64,000 nucleotides of DNA from an uncultured Flavobacteriaceae bacterium (GCA_947494715.1 CANLWG010000003.1:276947-340946); one strand, 5' to 3'. Shown: positions 1-8,939, numbered from the stretch's first letter. A program made the numbers and translations. Notes: a model not told the origin generated them from the sequence alone.

Positions 1-1533
1 TTTGCAATTTTAGATGGAACGGTTTCCATTGAAGATCCGTATAACGATAATTATGTCATCGTTGCCCATGGTAAAAATGAGTTTTCGGGCGATAGCGGAA
101 TGCTCTCTAATAGGGCGGCACAGTTTCATGCCATTGCGAAATCAGGGACAACCTTGTTGCGCATTAAACCTCAACGCCTCAGGGAGGCCATTGCCAAGCA
201 TAGCGATATCAGCGATGTACTGCTCAATGCTTTTTTGGAACGACAGAATACGGTACTCAGCGAATTTACGGGTGGTATGAAGTTGGTAGGCTCCGGTAAC
301 TCCAAACAAACCTATGCCCTAAGGGATTTCATGGAAAAAAACCATATCTGGCATAATTTCTTGGATGTGGATGTATCCCAAGAAGCTAGGGAATTGCTCC
401 AAAATTTTAATCTTTCCGAAAAAGACCTACCCTTATTTATAGCCAGTGATGGTGCTATATGTCAGAAAACATCCTTGGATCAGCTGGCACGCTATGCCGG
501 GGTTCTCATGGATTTTGAGGATAAGGTCTTTGATTTGCTGGTAATCGGGGCGGGACCTGCCGGATTGGCGGCAAGTGTATATGCCGCCTCAGAAGGACTT
601 AGTGTTGTTACCATAGACAGTAATGCTCCCGGCGGACAAGCGGGGAAAAGCTCCAAAATAGAAAACTATCTAGGGTTTCCTACGGGTATTTCAGGGAATG
701 ACCTGGCCAACAAGGCCTATGTTCAGGCGCAGAAATTTGGCTGTAATATTTCTATTCCACATAAGGCGGAAAGGATTGAACATACCGGGGAACATTTTAT
801 CCTTTATGCCACCAATGGCAAAGCCATAAAGACAAAGGCCATTATGGCTGCTACCGGAGCTAATTATACGCAACTACCTATTGAAAACATTGAAAAGTAT
901 GAAGGCAGTGGCGTGTATTATTCCGCAACAGGGATGAATATTTCGGCTTGTAAGGATGAACTGGTAGGGGTAGTCGGGGGTGGTAATTCCGCGGGCCAGG
1001 CGGCACTCTTTTTAGCTGAGCATGCCAAGGAAGTACATGTAATCTTAAGGGGAGGCGATTTGGGGGTAAAGATGAGCGACTACTTGGTTCAGCGAATCGA
1101 AGCGGCCCCCAATATTCACGTGCAATTGAATACTCAAGTCAAGGAACTCCATGGGGAGCACTATTTGGAATCCTTGGTTTTGGAAACGAAAGATGGGGAA
1201 AGAACAGAAAAGAACATAACCAATCTCTTTACATTCATTGGTGCCAGACCTTGTACAGATTGGCTAAAGGGTCTTGTGGCAACTGATGAAAGAGGATTTA
1301 TTTGTACTGGTCCCGGAATTGCGGAAAAAGATTTATACCGATGTGATATTTTCAGAAAGCGAAAACCGCAATCCTTGGAAACGAGCATTCCAGGTTTCTT
1401 TGCTGTGGGCGATGTACGCAAAGGTTCGGTAAAACGGGTCGCTTCGGCGGTAGGAGAAGGCTCCATGGCCGTAAGCCAGGTACATCAGTTTTTGGTAGAG
1501 TTGAATAGTGCTAGAGCGTCTGTCGAGGTGTAG
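1..1533 (+). CDS. cNMP-binding / thioredoxin-like / thioredoxin-reductase-like fusion flavoprotein (5' partial)
   Basis: The reading frame is open from the first base of the window, so the start lies upstream; 510 residues are visible. The first ~75 residues look like the end of a cyclic-nucleotide-binding (Crp-type) domain. A thioredoxin/glutaredoxin-like segment follows (about 98-170), then a pyridine-nucleotide oxidoreductase domain with the FAD motif GAGPAG (183-188), the NAD(P) motif GGGNSAGQAA and a C-terminal FAD motif beginning VGDVR. The usual redox CxxC of thioredoxin reductase is absent; the equivalent region reads YYSATGMNISAC. As far as I recall, that is normal for this fused subfamily. 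The protein is probably a cytoplasmic flavin-dependent reductase; the substrate is unknown. The next gene converges on it, 3 nt away. Confidence 0.85.
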   Translation, partial: FAILDGTVSIEDPYNDNYVIVAHGKNEFSGDSGMLSNRAAQFHAIAKSGTTLLRIKPQRLREAIAKHSDISDVLLNAFLERQNTVLSEFTGGMKLVGSGNSKQTYALRDFMEKNHIWHNFLDVDVSQEARELLQNFNLSEKDLPLFIASDGAICQKTSLDQLARYAGVLMDFEDKVFDLLVIGAGPAGLAASVYAASEGLSVVTIDSNAPGGQAGKSSKIENYLGFPTGISGNDLANKAYVQAQKFGCNISIPHKAERIEHTGEHFILYATNGKAIKTKAIMAATGANYTQLPIENIEKYEGSGVYYSATGMNISACKDELVGVVGGGNSAGQAALFLAEHAKEVHVILRGGDLGVKMSDYLVQRIEAAPNIHVQLNTQVKELHGEHYLESLVLETKDGERTEKNITNLFTFIGARPCTDWLKGLVATDERGFICTGPGIAEKDLYRCDIFRKRKPQSLETSIPGFFAVGDVRKGSVKRVASAVGEGSMAVSQVHQFLVELNSARASVEV

Positions 1534-1536
1534 AAT

Positions 1537-2511
1537 TTATTTCGGATAGGTTTCCAAAACCTTAATTTGTTCCTCGACAGCCGATTTAAACTCCGATTTT
1601 AAGGTTTCTACCAATTCCGACACCGGAGGCGAGCTGTTTATGGTAGCAGCACCTTGCCCAGCGGACCAAATGGTTTTCCATGCCTTTGCCTCGGTATCCA
1701 ATTCCTTTCCAAAATCTATCTTAACGTCTTTTTTTAAATCGGCATCGCTTATACCCGAGGCCTTTAAACTAGCTCCCAAAAAATTAGCATGTACTCCGGA
1801 AATGGCGGCGGTATAGACCACATCACTGGCCCCCGCCTCGATAATCATTTTTCGATATGCTTCGGGGGCCTTACTTTCTTGGGTGTTGATGAATCGGGTA
1901 CCCATATAGGCCAAGTCTGCTCCCATTTGCAGTGCAGAGGCAATATCCCTTCCGGTACTAATGCAGCCAGAGAGAATAATAGTTCCATGAAAAAACGCCT
2001 TGATTTCGGCAACTAGGGTCATGGGGTTTATGGTTCCGGCATGGCCTCCGGCACCCGCCGCTACCAATATGAGTCCGTCAACCCCAGCTTGCGCGGCCTT
2101 TTCCCCATGTCGCTTTTTGATGATGTCATGGAACACTATTCCGCCATAACTATGTACGGCATCCACAACTTGACTAACGGCTCCCAATGACGTAATGATC
2201 AAAGGTACTTTGTGTTTCACACAGAGCTTTAAATCGGCCTCCAATCTGGGATTGGTAGGATGTACAATAAGATTCACTCCAAAAGGGGCAGGTTTCTTAC
2301 CCGTTTCTTTCTCAAATTTTTGCAGCTCCGATTTTATTTCTAAGAGCCATTCCTCGAAACCTTCACTGGTGCGTTGGTTTAGTGCCGGAAAAGTGCCGAC
2401 GATTCCATTTTTGCAGCACTCTACTACCAATTTAGGTCCTGATATTAAAAACATCGGTGCTGCTATGGCAGGAAGGGAAAGGTCATGGATAAAATTGGGT
2501 TTCAATGACAT
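1537..2511 (-). CDS. nitronate monooxygenase (2-nitropropane dioxygenase family)
   Basis: The 324-residue protein is a TIM-barrel FMN enzyme of the NMO/2-nitropropane dioxygenase family, which oxidises alkyl nitronates to carbonyl compounds and nitrite. Seen: an N-terminal PAIAAPMFLISG substrate/FMN loop, the mid-protein segment GVDGLILVAAGAGGHAG (FMN phosphate region, with the His that acts as base in characterised family members) and the downstream phosphate-binding stretch LSGCISTGRDIASALQMGAD. Length fits the family. It is transcribed towards the preceding flavoprotein gene and stands alone. The actual substrate could be an endogenous nitronate or a related compound; only the family assignment is secure. 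Confidence 0.88.
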   Translation of the reverse strand: MSLKPNFIHDLSLPAIAAPMFLISGPKLVVECCKNGIVGTFPALNQRTSEGFEEWLLEIKSELQKFEKETGKKPAPFGVNLIVHPTNPRLEADLKLCVKHKVPLIITSLGAVSQVVDAVHSYGGIVFHDIIKKRHGEKAAQAGVDGLILVAAGAGGHAGTINPMTLVAEIKAFFHGTIILSGCISTGRDIASALQMGADLAYMGTRFINTQESKAPEAYRKMIIEAGASDVVYTAAISGVHANFLGASLKASGISDADLKKDVKIDFGKELDTEAKAWKTIWSAGQGAATINSSPPVSELVETLKSEFKSAVEEQIKVLETYPK

Positions 2512-2661
2512 GAGGCAAGAGTTTTAGCTGTTGTCCTTAAAACTACGTTCAATTCCGCTCATATGCAAAGGAGGCCCAAGAAACTCATAAAGTTGTCTAA
2601 AAAGGAAAGGGTGTTCTCGTGCTTGTGATTAAATTTAGGGGGCATTCAAGAATTTCGAAAC

Positions 2662-3750
2662 ATGCAAAAAAGAAGGGAATTTCTAAAAAAGTCAGGGCTA
2701 TTTCTCGGAGGAGTCGGGATATTACCGCAGTACGCCTTTACATTAAATCGGACAAAAGAAAAATTGGGGGTATGTCTAGTAGGCCTTGGAAATTATGGCA
2801 CTACCATATTGGCCCCGGCCTTGCAGCTTACCGAACATTGCCAACTCACAGGGATTGTTACCGGTAGCCCCGAAAAAATTCCGGTCTGGCAAAAGCGATA
2901 TGATATTCCTGATAAGAACATATACAATTATCAAAACATGGACCGGATTGCCGATAACCCGGATATAGATGTTATTTACATTGTATTGCCTACGGGATTA
3001 CATGCCGAATATGCGATAAAAGCTGCTACCACGGGAAAGCACGTCTGGTGCGAAAAACCTATGGCCAAGACGGCATCGGAATGCCGATCGATTATTGAGG
3101 CTTGTACAAAAAATAAGGTTAAGCTATCCATTGGGTATCGTATGCAACATGAACCCAATACACAACAACTTATACAATGGGCCAAAACCAAACCGTTCGG
3201 CAATATTGAAAAAGTAAAGGCCGAAGTAGGGTTCAATATCGTTAATCCCCCGAATAATTGGCGAATGGATGCAGAGTTGGGAGGTGGACTGCTCTATGAT
3301 GTTGGGGTCTATGTGATAAATGCCATGCGCTATACCACAGCAAAAGAACCTATTTCTGTAAATGGACATCACGAGAATACCCGCCCGGAGGTCTATAAGG
3401 AAGTACCGGAGACGAGTATTTTTGAAATTGATTTTCCAGACGGAATACGGGCCAACGGAAAAACTACGGCATCAAGGAGTATTAATATCCTTCAGGCCGA
3501 TTGTGAAAAGGGATGGTACAAACTACAACCTTTTCAATCTTACAGAGGGGTAAAGGGCAAGGCCAGTGATGGGACGCTCTTGGACACCTATATTGAGAAT
3601 CAGCAGGCTCGGCAAATGGATGACGATGCCTTGGCCATTTTGAACAAAACGCCGGTCCTTGTCCCCGGTGAGGACGGTATGAAAGATATTGTTATCGTGG
3701 AGGCCATCAACGAATCGGCCAGAACTGGAAAAACTGTAAAACTGTTGTAA
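2662..3750 (+). CDS. Gfo/Idh/MocA-family oxidoreductase, exported
   Basis: The 362-residue NAD(P)-dependent sugar-type dehydrogenase starts with a Tat-like twin-arginine leader (KRREFLKKSG followed by a hydrophobic stretch), suggesting export to the periplasm as for glucose-fructose oxidoreductase. The Rossmann part has GLGNYG near residue 43, and the characteristic EKP motif (WCEKPMAKTASE) lies at about 130. The C-terminal alpha/beta domain contains GGGLLYDVGVYVINAMRY, the usual DxGxY-H type segment of the family. Substrate is unknown. It is a single gene with no obvious operon partners. A 22-codon remnant of a second gene of this family lies 4.6 kb downstream at 8323-8394. Confidence 0.9.
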   Translation: MQKRREFLKKSGLFLGGVGILPQYAFTLNRTKEKLGVCLVGLGNYGTTILAPALQLTEHCQLTGIVTGSPEKIPVWQKRYDIPDKNIYNYQNMDRIADNPDIDVIYIVLPTGLHAEYAIKAATTGKHVWCEKPMAKTASECRSIIEACTKNKVKLSIGYRMQHEPNTQQLIQWAKTKPFGNIEKVKAEVGFNIVNPPNNWRMDAELGGGLLYDVGVYVINAMRYTTAKEPISVNGHHENTRPEVYKEVPETSIFEIDFPDGIRANGKTTASRSINILQADCEKGWYKLQPFQSYRGVKGKASDGTLLDTYIENQQARQMDDDALAILNKTPVLVPGEDGMKDIVIVEAINESARTGKTVKLL

Positions 3751-3791
3751 ACGCACTTTGCGTTTTGCGGAACACTACTTCTGCTGCTAGT

Positions 3792-4041
3792 GTAAATGAC
3801 AATTTAAAAGTATACTGGGATTTTAAAGGAGACTATTTGCCGTTACTATTTATTGCCTTGACTTTCTGTCCTCATAGGTATGGTTCTTTATATTCCGCCC
3901 TTTGTTTATGTCGATGGGATTTTGGATGAACTTACAGAAATATACTTCAAAAAAAGTGTATTGAAATGTCCTAGAAAAAGAAATCAGTTTTTTGATTTCA
4001 GCCCGTTAAAATGCCAGTTTTATGGGCTACCAATTGTATAA
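3792..4041 (+). pseudogene. possible frameshifted remnant of a small membrane-protein gene in a 400-bp gap
   Basis: The stretch between the oxidoreductase gene and the serine hydrolase (3751-4150) has no intact gene. Reading from 3792 gives a protein-like sequence ending in LPLLFIALT. After a +1 shift near 3862 it continues as LSVLIGMVLYIPPFVYVDG to a stop at 4039-4041. Hydrophobic continuity across the shift suggests one decayed gene, but I cannot name a family. An alternative is an independent 53-codon reading frame starting at ATG 3880. Confidence 0.22.
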
Positions 4042-4150
4042 AAAATTAGTTGAGTTGAAATCCCGTATTATTTTGTAACCTTTTTCAAAGTCATCTTGTC
4101 AAATAGCAAATGAACCAAGGAGTTCATTGGGAAACTTAATTCACATCAAG

Positions 4151-5281
4151 ATGAACAAATTGAAACGAACCTTCAGGGAACGAATACTAATTATAATACT
4201 ATTCACGGCGACAATAGCATCTTTTGCCCAAACCAATCCAAAATACATAAAGACGATAAGAGGTAAGTCAATTAAGGTATCTCAACTGGACGGTCAAATA
4301 AAAGTGATAATGGATTCTATTGGAATGCCAGGTCTGTCAATTGCTATAATCAACAAGGCAGAAATAGTTTATCACAACAATTTCGGTGTTTCTAATATTG
4401 AAAGTAAAGAACCAGTAACCAACGAAGGTATATTCGAGGCGGCCTCCCTTTCAAAACCCCTTTTCGCATATTTTGTTATGAAACAGATCGAAAAAGGGCT
4501 TTTAGATTTGGATAAGCCCTTGTACAAGTATTTGCCATTTCCCGATATAGAATATGACGACAGATATAAATCGATAACCGCAAGGGTGGTGTTGTCCCAC
4601 ACCACAGGCTTGCCGAATTGAAGAAATGATGATAATAAGGATGGCAAGCTATACCTAAAATTTACTCCGGGAACAGATTTTAATTATTCTGGCGAGGGAT
4701 ACGAATATTTAGCCGCCGTGGTTGCTAAAATAAATGGAACCGACCTTAATGGTTTAGATGAGATTTTTCAAAAAGAAGTAACAAAACCACTGAAGGCGGG
4801 AACACTATATTACAATTGGAACGATGATATTAAGAAACATAAGGTCTACGGCCACAACGCAGATGTTCCGACCGATAATGGGTTGGGGCCCTCCGCCTTG
4901 GGGACTTGGGACGGAAAGCTATTCGGTGCCGCGGGGAGTCTGCATACGAATGCTATTTCATATGCCATATTTCTTTGCGCCATGCTCAAAAAAGAGGGTC
5001 TGAAAAAAAGTTCGTTCAAAGAGATGTTAAAAGAGCAGGTCCATTTTAAAGATGACAATATATTGAAGTTAGAGGTCGGTCAAACTGGCTGGGGTCTTGG
5101 TTTTGCGCAAAAACCCACAACAAATGGAATGATTCATCTGCATACGGGTAACAATCATGATTTTCAGGCGTACGCGATGTTCGTTCCAGAAAAACAATAT
5201 GGTTTTGTCTTTTTTACAAATTCGGATAAAGCACAGTCATTCGTAATGGAAATAGGTAGGATTATAAAGGAACAATTTTAA
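4151..5281 (+). pseudogene. class C beta-lactamase-type serine hydrolase interrupted by one in-frame TGA
   Basis: Two same-frame halves form one serine hydrolase of about 376 residues. The ATG at 4151 gives a signal peptide ending FAQ near residue 27. Catalytic SxxK is S99-L-S-K102, the YxN-equivalent is Y179-S-G, and the KTG-equivalent is H331-T-G. The codon at 4619-4621 (residue 157) is TGA, in the motif HTTGLPN-stop-RNDD. Family members almost always have Trp here (TGLPNWR), so this is a TGG to TGA change with everything after it still in frame. Either the gene is recently inactivated, the stop is read through, or it is a sequencing error. It heads a unit with the small membrane protein, sigma factor and amidohydrolase downstream. 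Confidence 0.85.
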
Positions 5282-5292
5282 AATGAAAATTT

Positions 5293-5622
5293 ATGGAATC
5301 AACACAAGATCTGCTCATGGGTTTGGGCATGTTAACAGGCATCGTCTCAATCGTCTTTATTATTGCTAGGTATACCTATCTCATCAAAAAGGCGATGATC
5401 GATAGAGGGCTTACCTCCGAACCCTCCAATGGTAAACTACGTTATCTTGACATAGGTAGTATAATACTGAGCTTAGGAATCGGGCTAATTGTATCATCCT
5501 TTTTTACCACAATGGATTTGTCCGAAGACATGATGGATATGTTGATTTGGGGGACGATACTAATATTTGGAGCCATCGGTTTAGTCGTAGCACATTTCCT
5601 AAGAAGAAAACTTGGGTCTTGA
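5293..5622 (+). CDS. small two- to three-helix membrane protein (DUF6249-like)
   Basis: This 109-residue protein has a hydrophobic helix at about 8-28, a cytoplasmic-looking segment starting RYTYLIKKAMIDRGL, then two more hydrophobic helices (about 55-75 and 83-103) and a basic tail RRKLG. The layout and the IKKAMIDRGL segment resemble DUF6249 proteins. I recall these next to ECF sigma factors in Bacteroidota, where a sensory or anti-sigma-related role is plausible but unproven. The gene lies 11 nt after the serine hydrolase stop, and its 3' end overlaps the sigma factor gene by 11 nt. Confidence 0.6.
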   Translation: MESTQDLLMGLGMLTGIVSIVFIIARYTYLIKKAMIDRGLTSEPSNGKLRYLDIGSIILSLGIGLIVSSFFTTMDLSEDMMDMLIWGTILIFGAIGLVVAHFLRRKLGS

Positions 5623-6184
5623 AATTTCAAATAGCGATACCCTTTTAATCAACAGGATAAAAGAAGGAGATACTACTGCTTTTAGACAACTTGTCGACAA
5701 GTATAAAAACGTATCACTTTCCTTGGCTTGTTCTATATTGAAAGACGAGGATAAAGCAGAGGATGCTTTACAGGATGCTTTTATAAAGGTGTTTGAAAAA
5801 ATAGATACTTTCCATTTCAAAGCTGCATTCTCAACTTGGTTGTACCGTATTGTGATAAATACAAGTTATAATGAATTGAAAAAGCATAAAAATCACGCCG
5901 TTCTTTCTCAGGTAAGTTTGGAAGATTCTGGTGGAAACAATGCTCTGGACATTTTTAAAGCGGAGAACCAAAAAAAATTTATTCAAGTAGCTCTGAAGCG
6001 AATCCGAACCGACGAAGCATTGATCCTTAGGTTGTTCTATCTATGTGATTTGAAGATTAAGGAAATCGAAAATATTACAGGATTTAAGAGCTCCAAAATA
6101 AAGGTTGACCTTCATAGGGGCAGGAACAACTTAAATCACGAACTCATAAAAATTTTAGGGAAAGAAATAAATGATTTATTATGA
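5612..6184 (+). CDS. ECF-type RNA polymerase sigma-70 factor
   Basis: The 190-residue protein has sigma region 2 (about residues 20-90, containing DALQDAFIKVFEKID and FSTWLYRIVINTSYN) and region 4 (about 130-185, helix-turn-helix LKIKEIENITGFKSSKIKVDLHRGR). No ATG is available before region 2. The best start is TTG at 5612, which overlaps the previous gene and suggests translational coupling. It overlaps the next gene by 4 nt (ATGA). It presumably directs transcription of an extracytoplasmic-stress or nutrient regulon, possibly including its own unit; no target promoter can be named from sequence. Confidence 0.9.
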   Translation: MGLEISNSDTLLINRIKEGDTTAFRQLVDKYKNVSLSLACSILKDEDKAEDALQDAFIKVFEKIDTFHFKAAFSTWLYRIVINTSYNELKKHKNHAVLSQVSLEDSGGNNALDIFKAENQKKFIQVALKRIRTDEALILRLFYLCDLKIKEIENITGFKSSKIKVDLHRGRNNLNHELIKILGKEINDLL

Positions 6185-6519
6185 AAGAGGAGAAAGCCAG
6201 GGATTTACTGCAAAAAAGTATTATTGAAACCTCAGACGATTTTACGGACAAATTGATGCGGCGTCTCGAAGCGGAAAAGGCGGCAAAAAAAACTTTATCA
6301 TGGAGTTTTACATCAATGTTTTTAGTACTGTCCTTGGCGATTTTAGTGTTAAGTTTTATTTCTTACAAATTTCTGAAGTCAGGAGTCGATATATTTAACA
6401 TTGGCCTAGATATTGGCAGAACTCCAATTTTTATAATAGGTACTATTCTGGTTTTTATTGCTTTGAATTATACTTTGAAATTGAATGAGACTTACAATCT
6501 TTCCAAGAAAAATGCCTAG
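6181..6519 (+). CDS. small membrane protein, probable partner (anti-sigma role possible) of the ECF sigma factor
   Basis: This 112-residue protein has a charged N-terminus (KARDLLQKSIIETSDDF, then a basic DKLMRRLEAEKAAKK stretch) and two hydrophobic helices at about 40-62 and 78-100. There is no zinc anti-sigma motif HxxxCxxC. The ATGA overlap with the sigma gene and the soluble-head/two-helix layout fit the short anti-sigma-like proteins often found after ECF sigma genes in Bacteroidota. The function is inferred from position only. Confidence 0.6.
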   Translation: MKEEKARDLLQKSIIETSDDFTDKLMRRLEAEKAAKKTLSWSFTSMFLVLSLAILVLSFISYKFLKSGVDIFNIGLDIGRTPIFIIGTILVFIALNYTLKLNETYNLSKKNA

Positions 6520-6583
6520 CCGTTCCCGTATGGAGTCACTTCGAATTTATCGGAACATAAATCAATCATAAACATCAACGAAT

Positions 6584-8056
6584 ATGAATTTTATCAAGAT
6601 AGTAGCATTTACAATGTTATCCATTCAAATAGGGTTAGCTCAAAACATAGATGCCCAGAAACCAGATAACTCAATGAGCGAATTTGGACCAACATTTCTA
6701 ATACAAAATGTAAATATTATTAATGTGAAGAACGGGCAAATGCTTTCTGACCATTCTATTCTGGTTTCTGATGGAAAAATAAAATCCATTTTACCAACTA
6801 AAGAACTTGACATAATTAATTTTTCTGAGATTATCGATGCTCAAGGAAGTTTTGTAATTCCAGGACTATGGGATATGCATGCGCACTTACGTGCCAATAA
6901 TTTACCTCCTGAGATAATCACAGATTGGATGATGCCTCTTCTTATAGCCAATGGTGTGACGGGAGTCCGGGAAATGACATCAAGCTGTGAGACCGACGAT
7001 CAAGGACCGGTTTGTTTGGAACAAATGCGTGAATGGCAAAAAGAGATCGATATGGGTGCTTTGGATGGGCCAAGGTTTTTGTCCTTAAGTAGTTTCCAAC
7101 TTAATTCGCCAAGGGAATCGGATTACACAAAAAAGGAAATCAAACAAATGGTCGAAACGTTCGATGAACAAAATATCGACCTCATAAAAGTCTATACTGG
7201 CTTATCTCCTAAGGCATATAATTGGGTCACGCAGGAGGCCAAGAAACACAATATTCCAGTAGGCGGCCATATTCCACTTAGAATGACGATCTCCGAAGCA
7301 TCCACAAAAGGGCTTAGAAGTCTTGAGCATGCAAGGGATTTTCTTTTTGATTGTTTTCCCGATTCTAAGTCTTTCCGGAAATCAGCAAAATCACAAGATC
7401 CTCCTATTGATGTAATGCATGATATGGTTGACCAATTTGAGGAAAAGAAATGTCAGAAAATATTTCAAGTGATGATTAAAAACAAGACATGGTATGTCCC
7501 TACCCACCTAACAAGAAGAATGGAAGCCTTTGCACACAATTTTGAGTTTAGAAATGATAATAGAAATCAGTACATCCCTAAAATGCTATTAGATTCATGG
7601 AAGAATGATGCCGATCGTGTTGTAGCAATAGATTCTACAAAATACGGTAGAGATGCCTTTATGAGATTTTATCGCAAAGGATTGGGAATAACAGGTGAAG
7701 CCCATGATGCAGGTGTTAGAATAATCGTTGGTACCGATGGCGGTGACAGTTTTGTATACCCGGGATTTGGTGTTCATGATGAGTTAAAAGAACTGGTCAA
7801 GGCTGGTTTAACGCCACTAGAAGCCATTCAAGCTGCAACTATACATTCAGCTGAGTTCTTAAACCTTCAGAAATCATTTGGTTCAATTGAGGTAGGCAAA
7901 AAAGCCGATTTTATTTTATTAAAACATAATCCATTGGTTAATATTGAAAATACTCAAATTATGAAGGCGGTCATTTATAGAGGGGAGTATTTCAATAGCG
8001 ACAAACTAAATTCTTTGTTGGATAAAGCAAAATATTTTAAATCAAAAATTGATTAA
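6584..8056 (+). CDS. secreted amidohydrolase (imidazolonepropionase-like metal-dependent hydrolase)
   Basis: The 490-residue protein has a signal peptide ending GLAQ near residue 20. An N-terminal composite beta sandwich follows (NVNIINVKNGQML), then the amidohydrolase TIM barrel with HxH metal ligands H99 and H101 (WDMHAHL). Later it has GGHIPLR and SLEHARD (further His ligands) and the Asp ligand in GTDGGDSF. The C-terminal segment GSIEVGKKADFILL closes the sandwich domain. It is likely a periplasmic or surface hydrolase of cyclic amides, peptides or similar small molecules. It lies 64 nt after the sigma partner gene and may be the effector of that unit. Confidence 0.88.
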   Translation: MNFIKIVAFTMLSIQIGLAQNIDAQKPDNSMSEFGPTFLIQNVNIINVKNGQMLSDHSILVSDGKIKSILPTKELDIINFSEIIDAQGSFVIPGLWDMHAHLRANNLPPEIITDWMMPLLIANGVTGVREMTSSCETDDQGPVCLEQMREWQKEIDMGALDGPRFLSLSSFQLNSPRESDYTKKEIKQMVETFDEQNIDLIKVYTGLSPKAYNWVTQEAKKHNIPVGGHIPLRMTISEASTKGLRSLEHARDFLFDCFPDSKSFRKSAKSQDPPIDVMHDMVDQFEEKKCQKIFQVMIKNKTWYVPTHLTRRMEAFAHNFEFRNDNRNQYIPKMLLDSWKNDADRVVAIDSTKYGRDAFMRFYRKGLGITGEAHDAGVRIIVGTDGGDSFVYPGFGVHDELKELVKAGLTPLEAIQAATIHSAEFLNLQKSFGSIEVGKKADFILLKHNPLVNIENTQIMKAVIYRGEYFNSDKLNSLLDKAKYFKSKID

Positions 8057-8322
8057 AAAGGCCCTGGTTTAAAATGGCTATTATAGTAGAAATTTGTTTT
8101 TTAGGTTATTTGCCACCCTTTAGATACCAAGGAAAGAACAAAATACCAAAAATCCAATCATTTTTTCCCTACAAGGCTTCAGAAGCGTGTAATTTATAGA
8201 TTTAAGCAAGAAAGACAACAGAGAAAATTCTTTTGTTCGTTTTACCGAAAACTAACTGGTAAAATCTCAATTATTGGATACTCCCATAAAACCAACGTTT
8301 TTTAAAACTGACCCTTAAAAAG

Positions 8323-8394
8323 CAAAAAGACATCATTAGGGTAAAGGCCGCCAATGAATCTACCAAAACAGACAGAACGGTAAAATTATCTTAA
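8323..8394 (+). pseudogene. C-terminal relic of a second Gfo/Idh/MocA oxidoreductase gene
   Basis: The gene-free stretch 8057-8465 contains 23 sense codons plus TAA. They match the C-terminus of the intact oxidoreductase at 2662-3750: KDIIRVKAANESTKTDRTVK against KDIVIVEAINESARTGKTVK, 13 identities in 22 aligned positions. Both end at a stop codon after the same motif. The frame upstream is closed by stops, so only the tail survives. The remainder of the gap shows nothing recognisable apart from a promoter box at 8423. Confidence 0.6.
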
Positions 8395-8422
8395 GCGGTG
8401 TTTTTCTTTTTCTAAAAGAGCG

Positions 8423-8430
8423 TATTTTTG
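8423..8430 (+). promoter_or_regulatory. Bacteroidota -7 promoter box of the thioesterase gene
   Basis: TATTTTTG matches TAnnTTTG and lies 35 nt before the thioesterase ATG. No clear TTG -33 element is visible at the normal spacing. Confidence 0.4.
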
Positions 8431-8465
8431 AAACTTTTATGCATGCATAACAAAAGGTTGAAAAA

Positions 8466-8939
8466 ATGTACGTAAAGGAATTTGAAGTTCGTTGGAGCGA
8501 TGTTGATGCCAATAGGCACTTGGCCAACAGTGCCTATATCAATTTTATGAGCCATACCCGTATGAGTTATCTCTTGGAACTGGGTTTTGACCAAAGGATG
8601 ATGGCGAAACATCAAATCGGTCCGGTCGTTTTTTATGAGCACATGTATTATTTTAAAGAAGTGTTTCCTGGAAAACCAATACAGGTCTCATTAGAGGTAA
8701 TGGGTATAAGTGAGGATGGAAAATTCTTTGAGTTCTATCATAATTTTTATGATGCCAAAGGAAGGAATGTGGCCCATTGCGAAATGATGGGGGCATGGAT
8801 GGGTTTGGAGACCCGAAAGCTTATCAGCCTTCCCGAAGAGTTGCTTCAAATGTTCCATTCAGCGGAAAAACCAAAAGGTTTTCGAATATTGACAAAAGAG
8901 GATACCCGAAAGTTTGCCAAGACGCCTCAAGATCTTTGA
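8466..8939 (+). CDS. acyl-CoA thioesterase, hotdog fold (4-hydroxybenzoyl-CoA thioesterase type)
   Basis: The 157-residue hotdog-fold protein has the N-terminal signature EVRWSDVDANRHLANSAYIN, which contains the catalytic Asp of the 4HBT/YbgC-type thioesterases, followed by the hotdog helix. Length is typical. It probably hydrolyses acyl-CoA or acyl-ACP thioesters in the cytoplasm; the acyl chain is unknown. It has its own promoter box and is followed by a 63-nt gap to the DUF763 gene on the same strand, so co-transcription is possible. Confidence 0.85.
   Translation: MYVKEFEVRWSDVDANRHLANSAYINFMSHTRMSYLLELGFDQRMMAKHQIGPVVFYEHMYYFKEVFPGKPIQVSLEVMGISEDGKFFEFYHNFYDAKGRNVAHCEMMGAWMGLETRKLISLPEELLQMFHSAEKPKGFRILTKEDTRKFAKTPQDL

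Noticed and set aside
1..1533. Missing CxxC in a thioredoxin-reductase-like protein, considered as an inactivated enzyme
   Set aside because: The replacement segment YYSATGMNISAC and the fusion to cNMP-binding and thioredoxin-like domains fit the known fused subfamily, so it is not evidence of decay.
3880..4041. 53-codon frame as an independent small gene
   Set aside because: The protein-like sequence continues upstream in another frame, so a frameshifted remnant is more likely.
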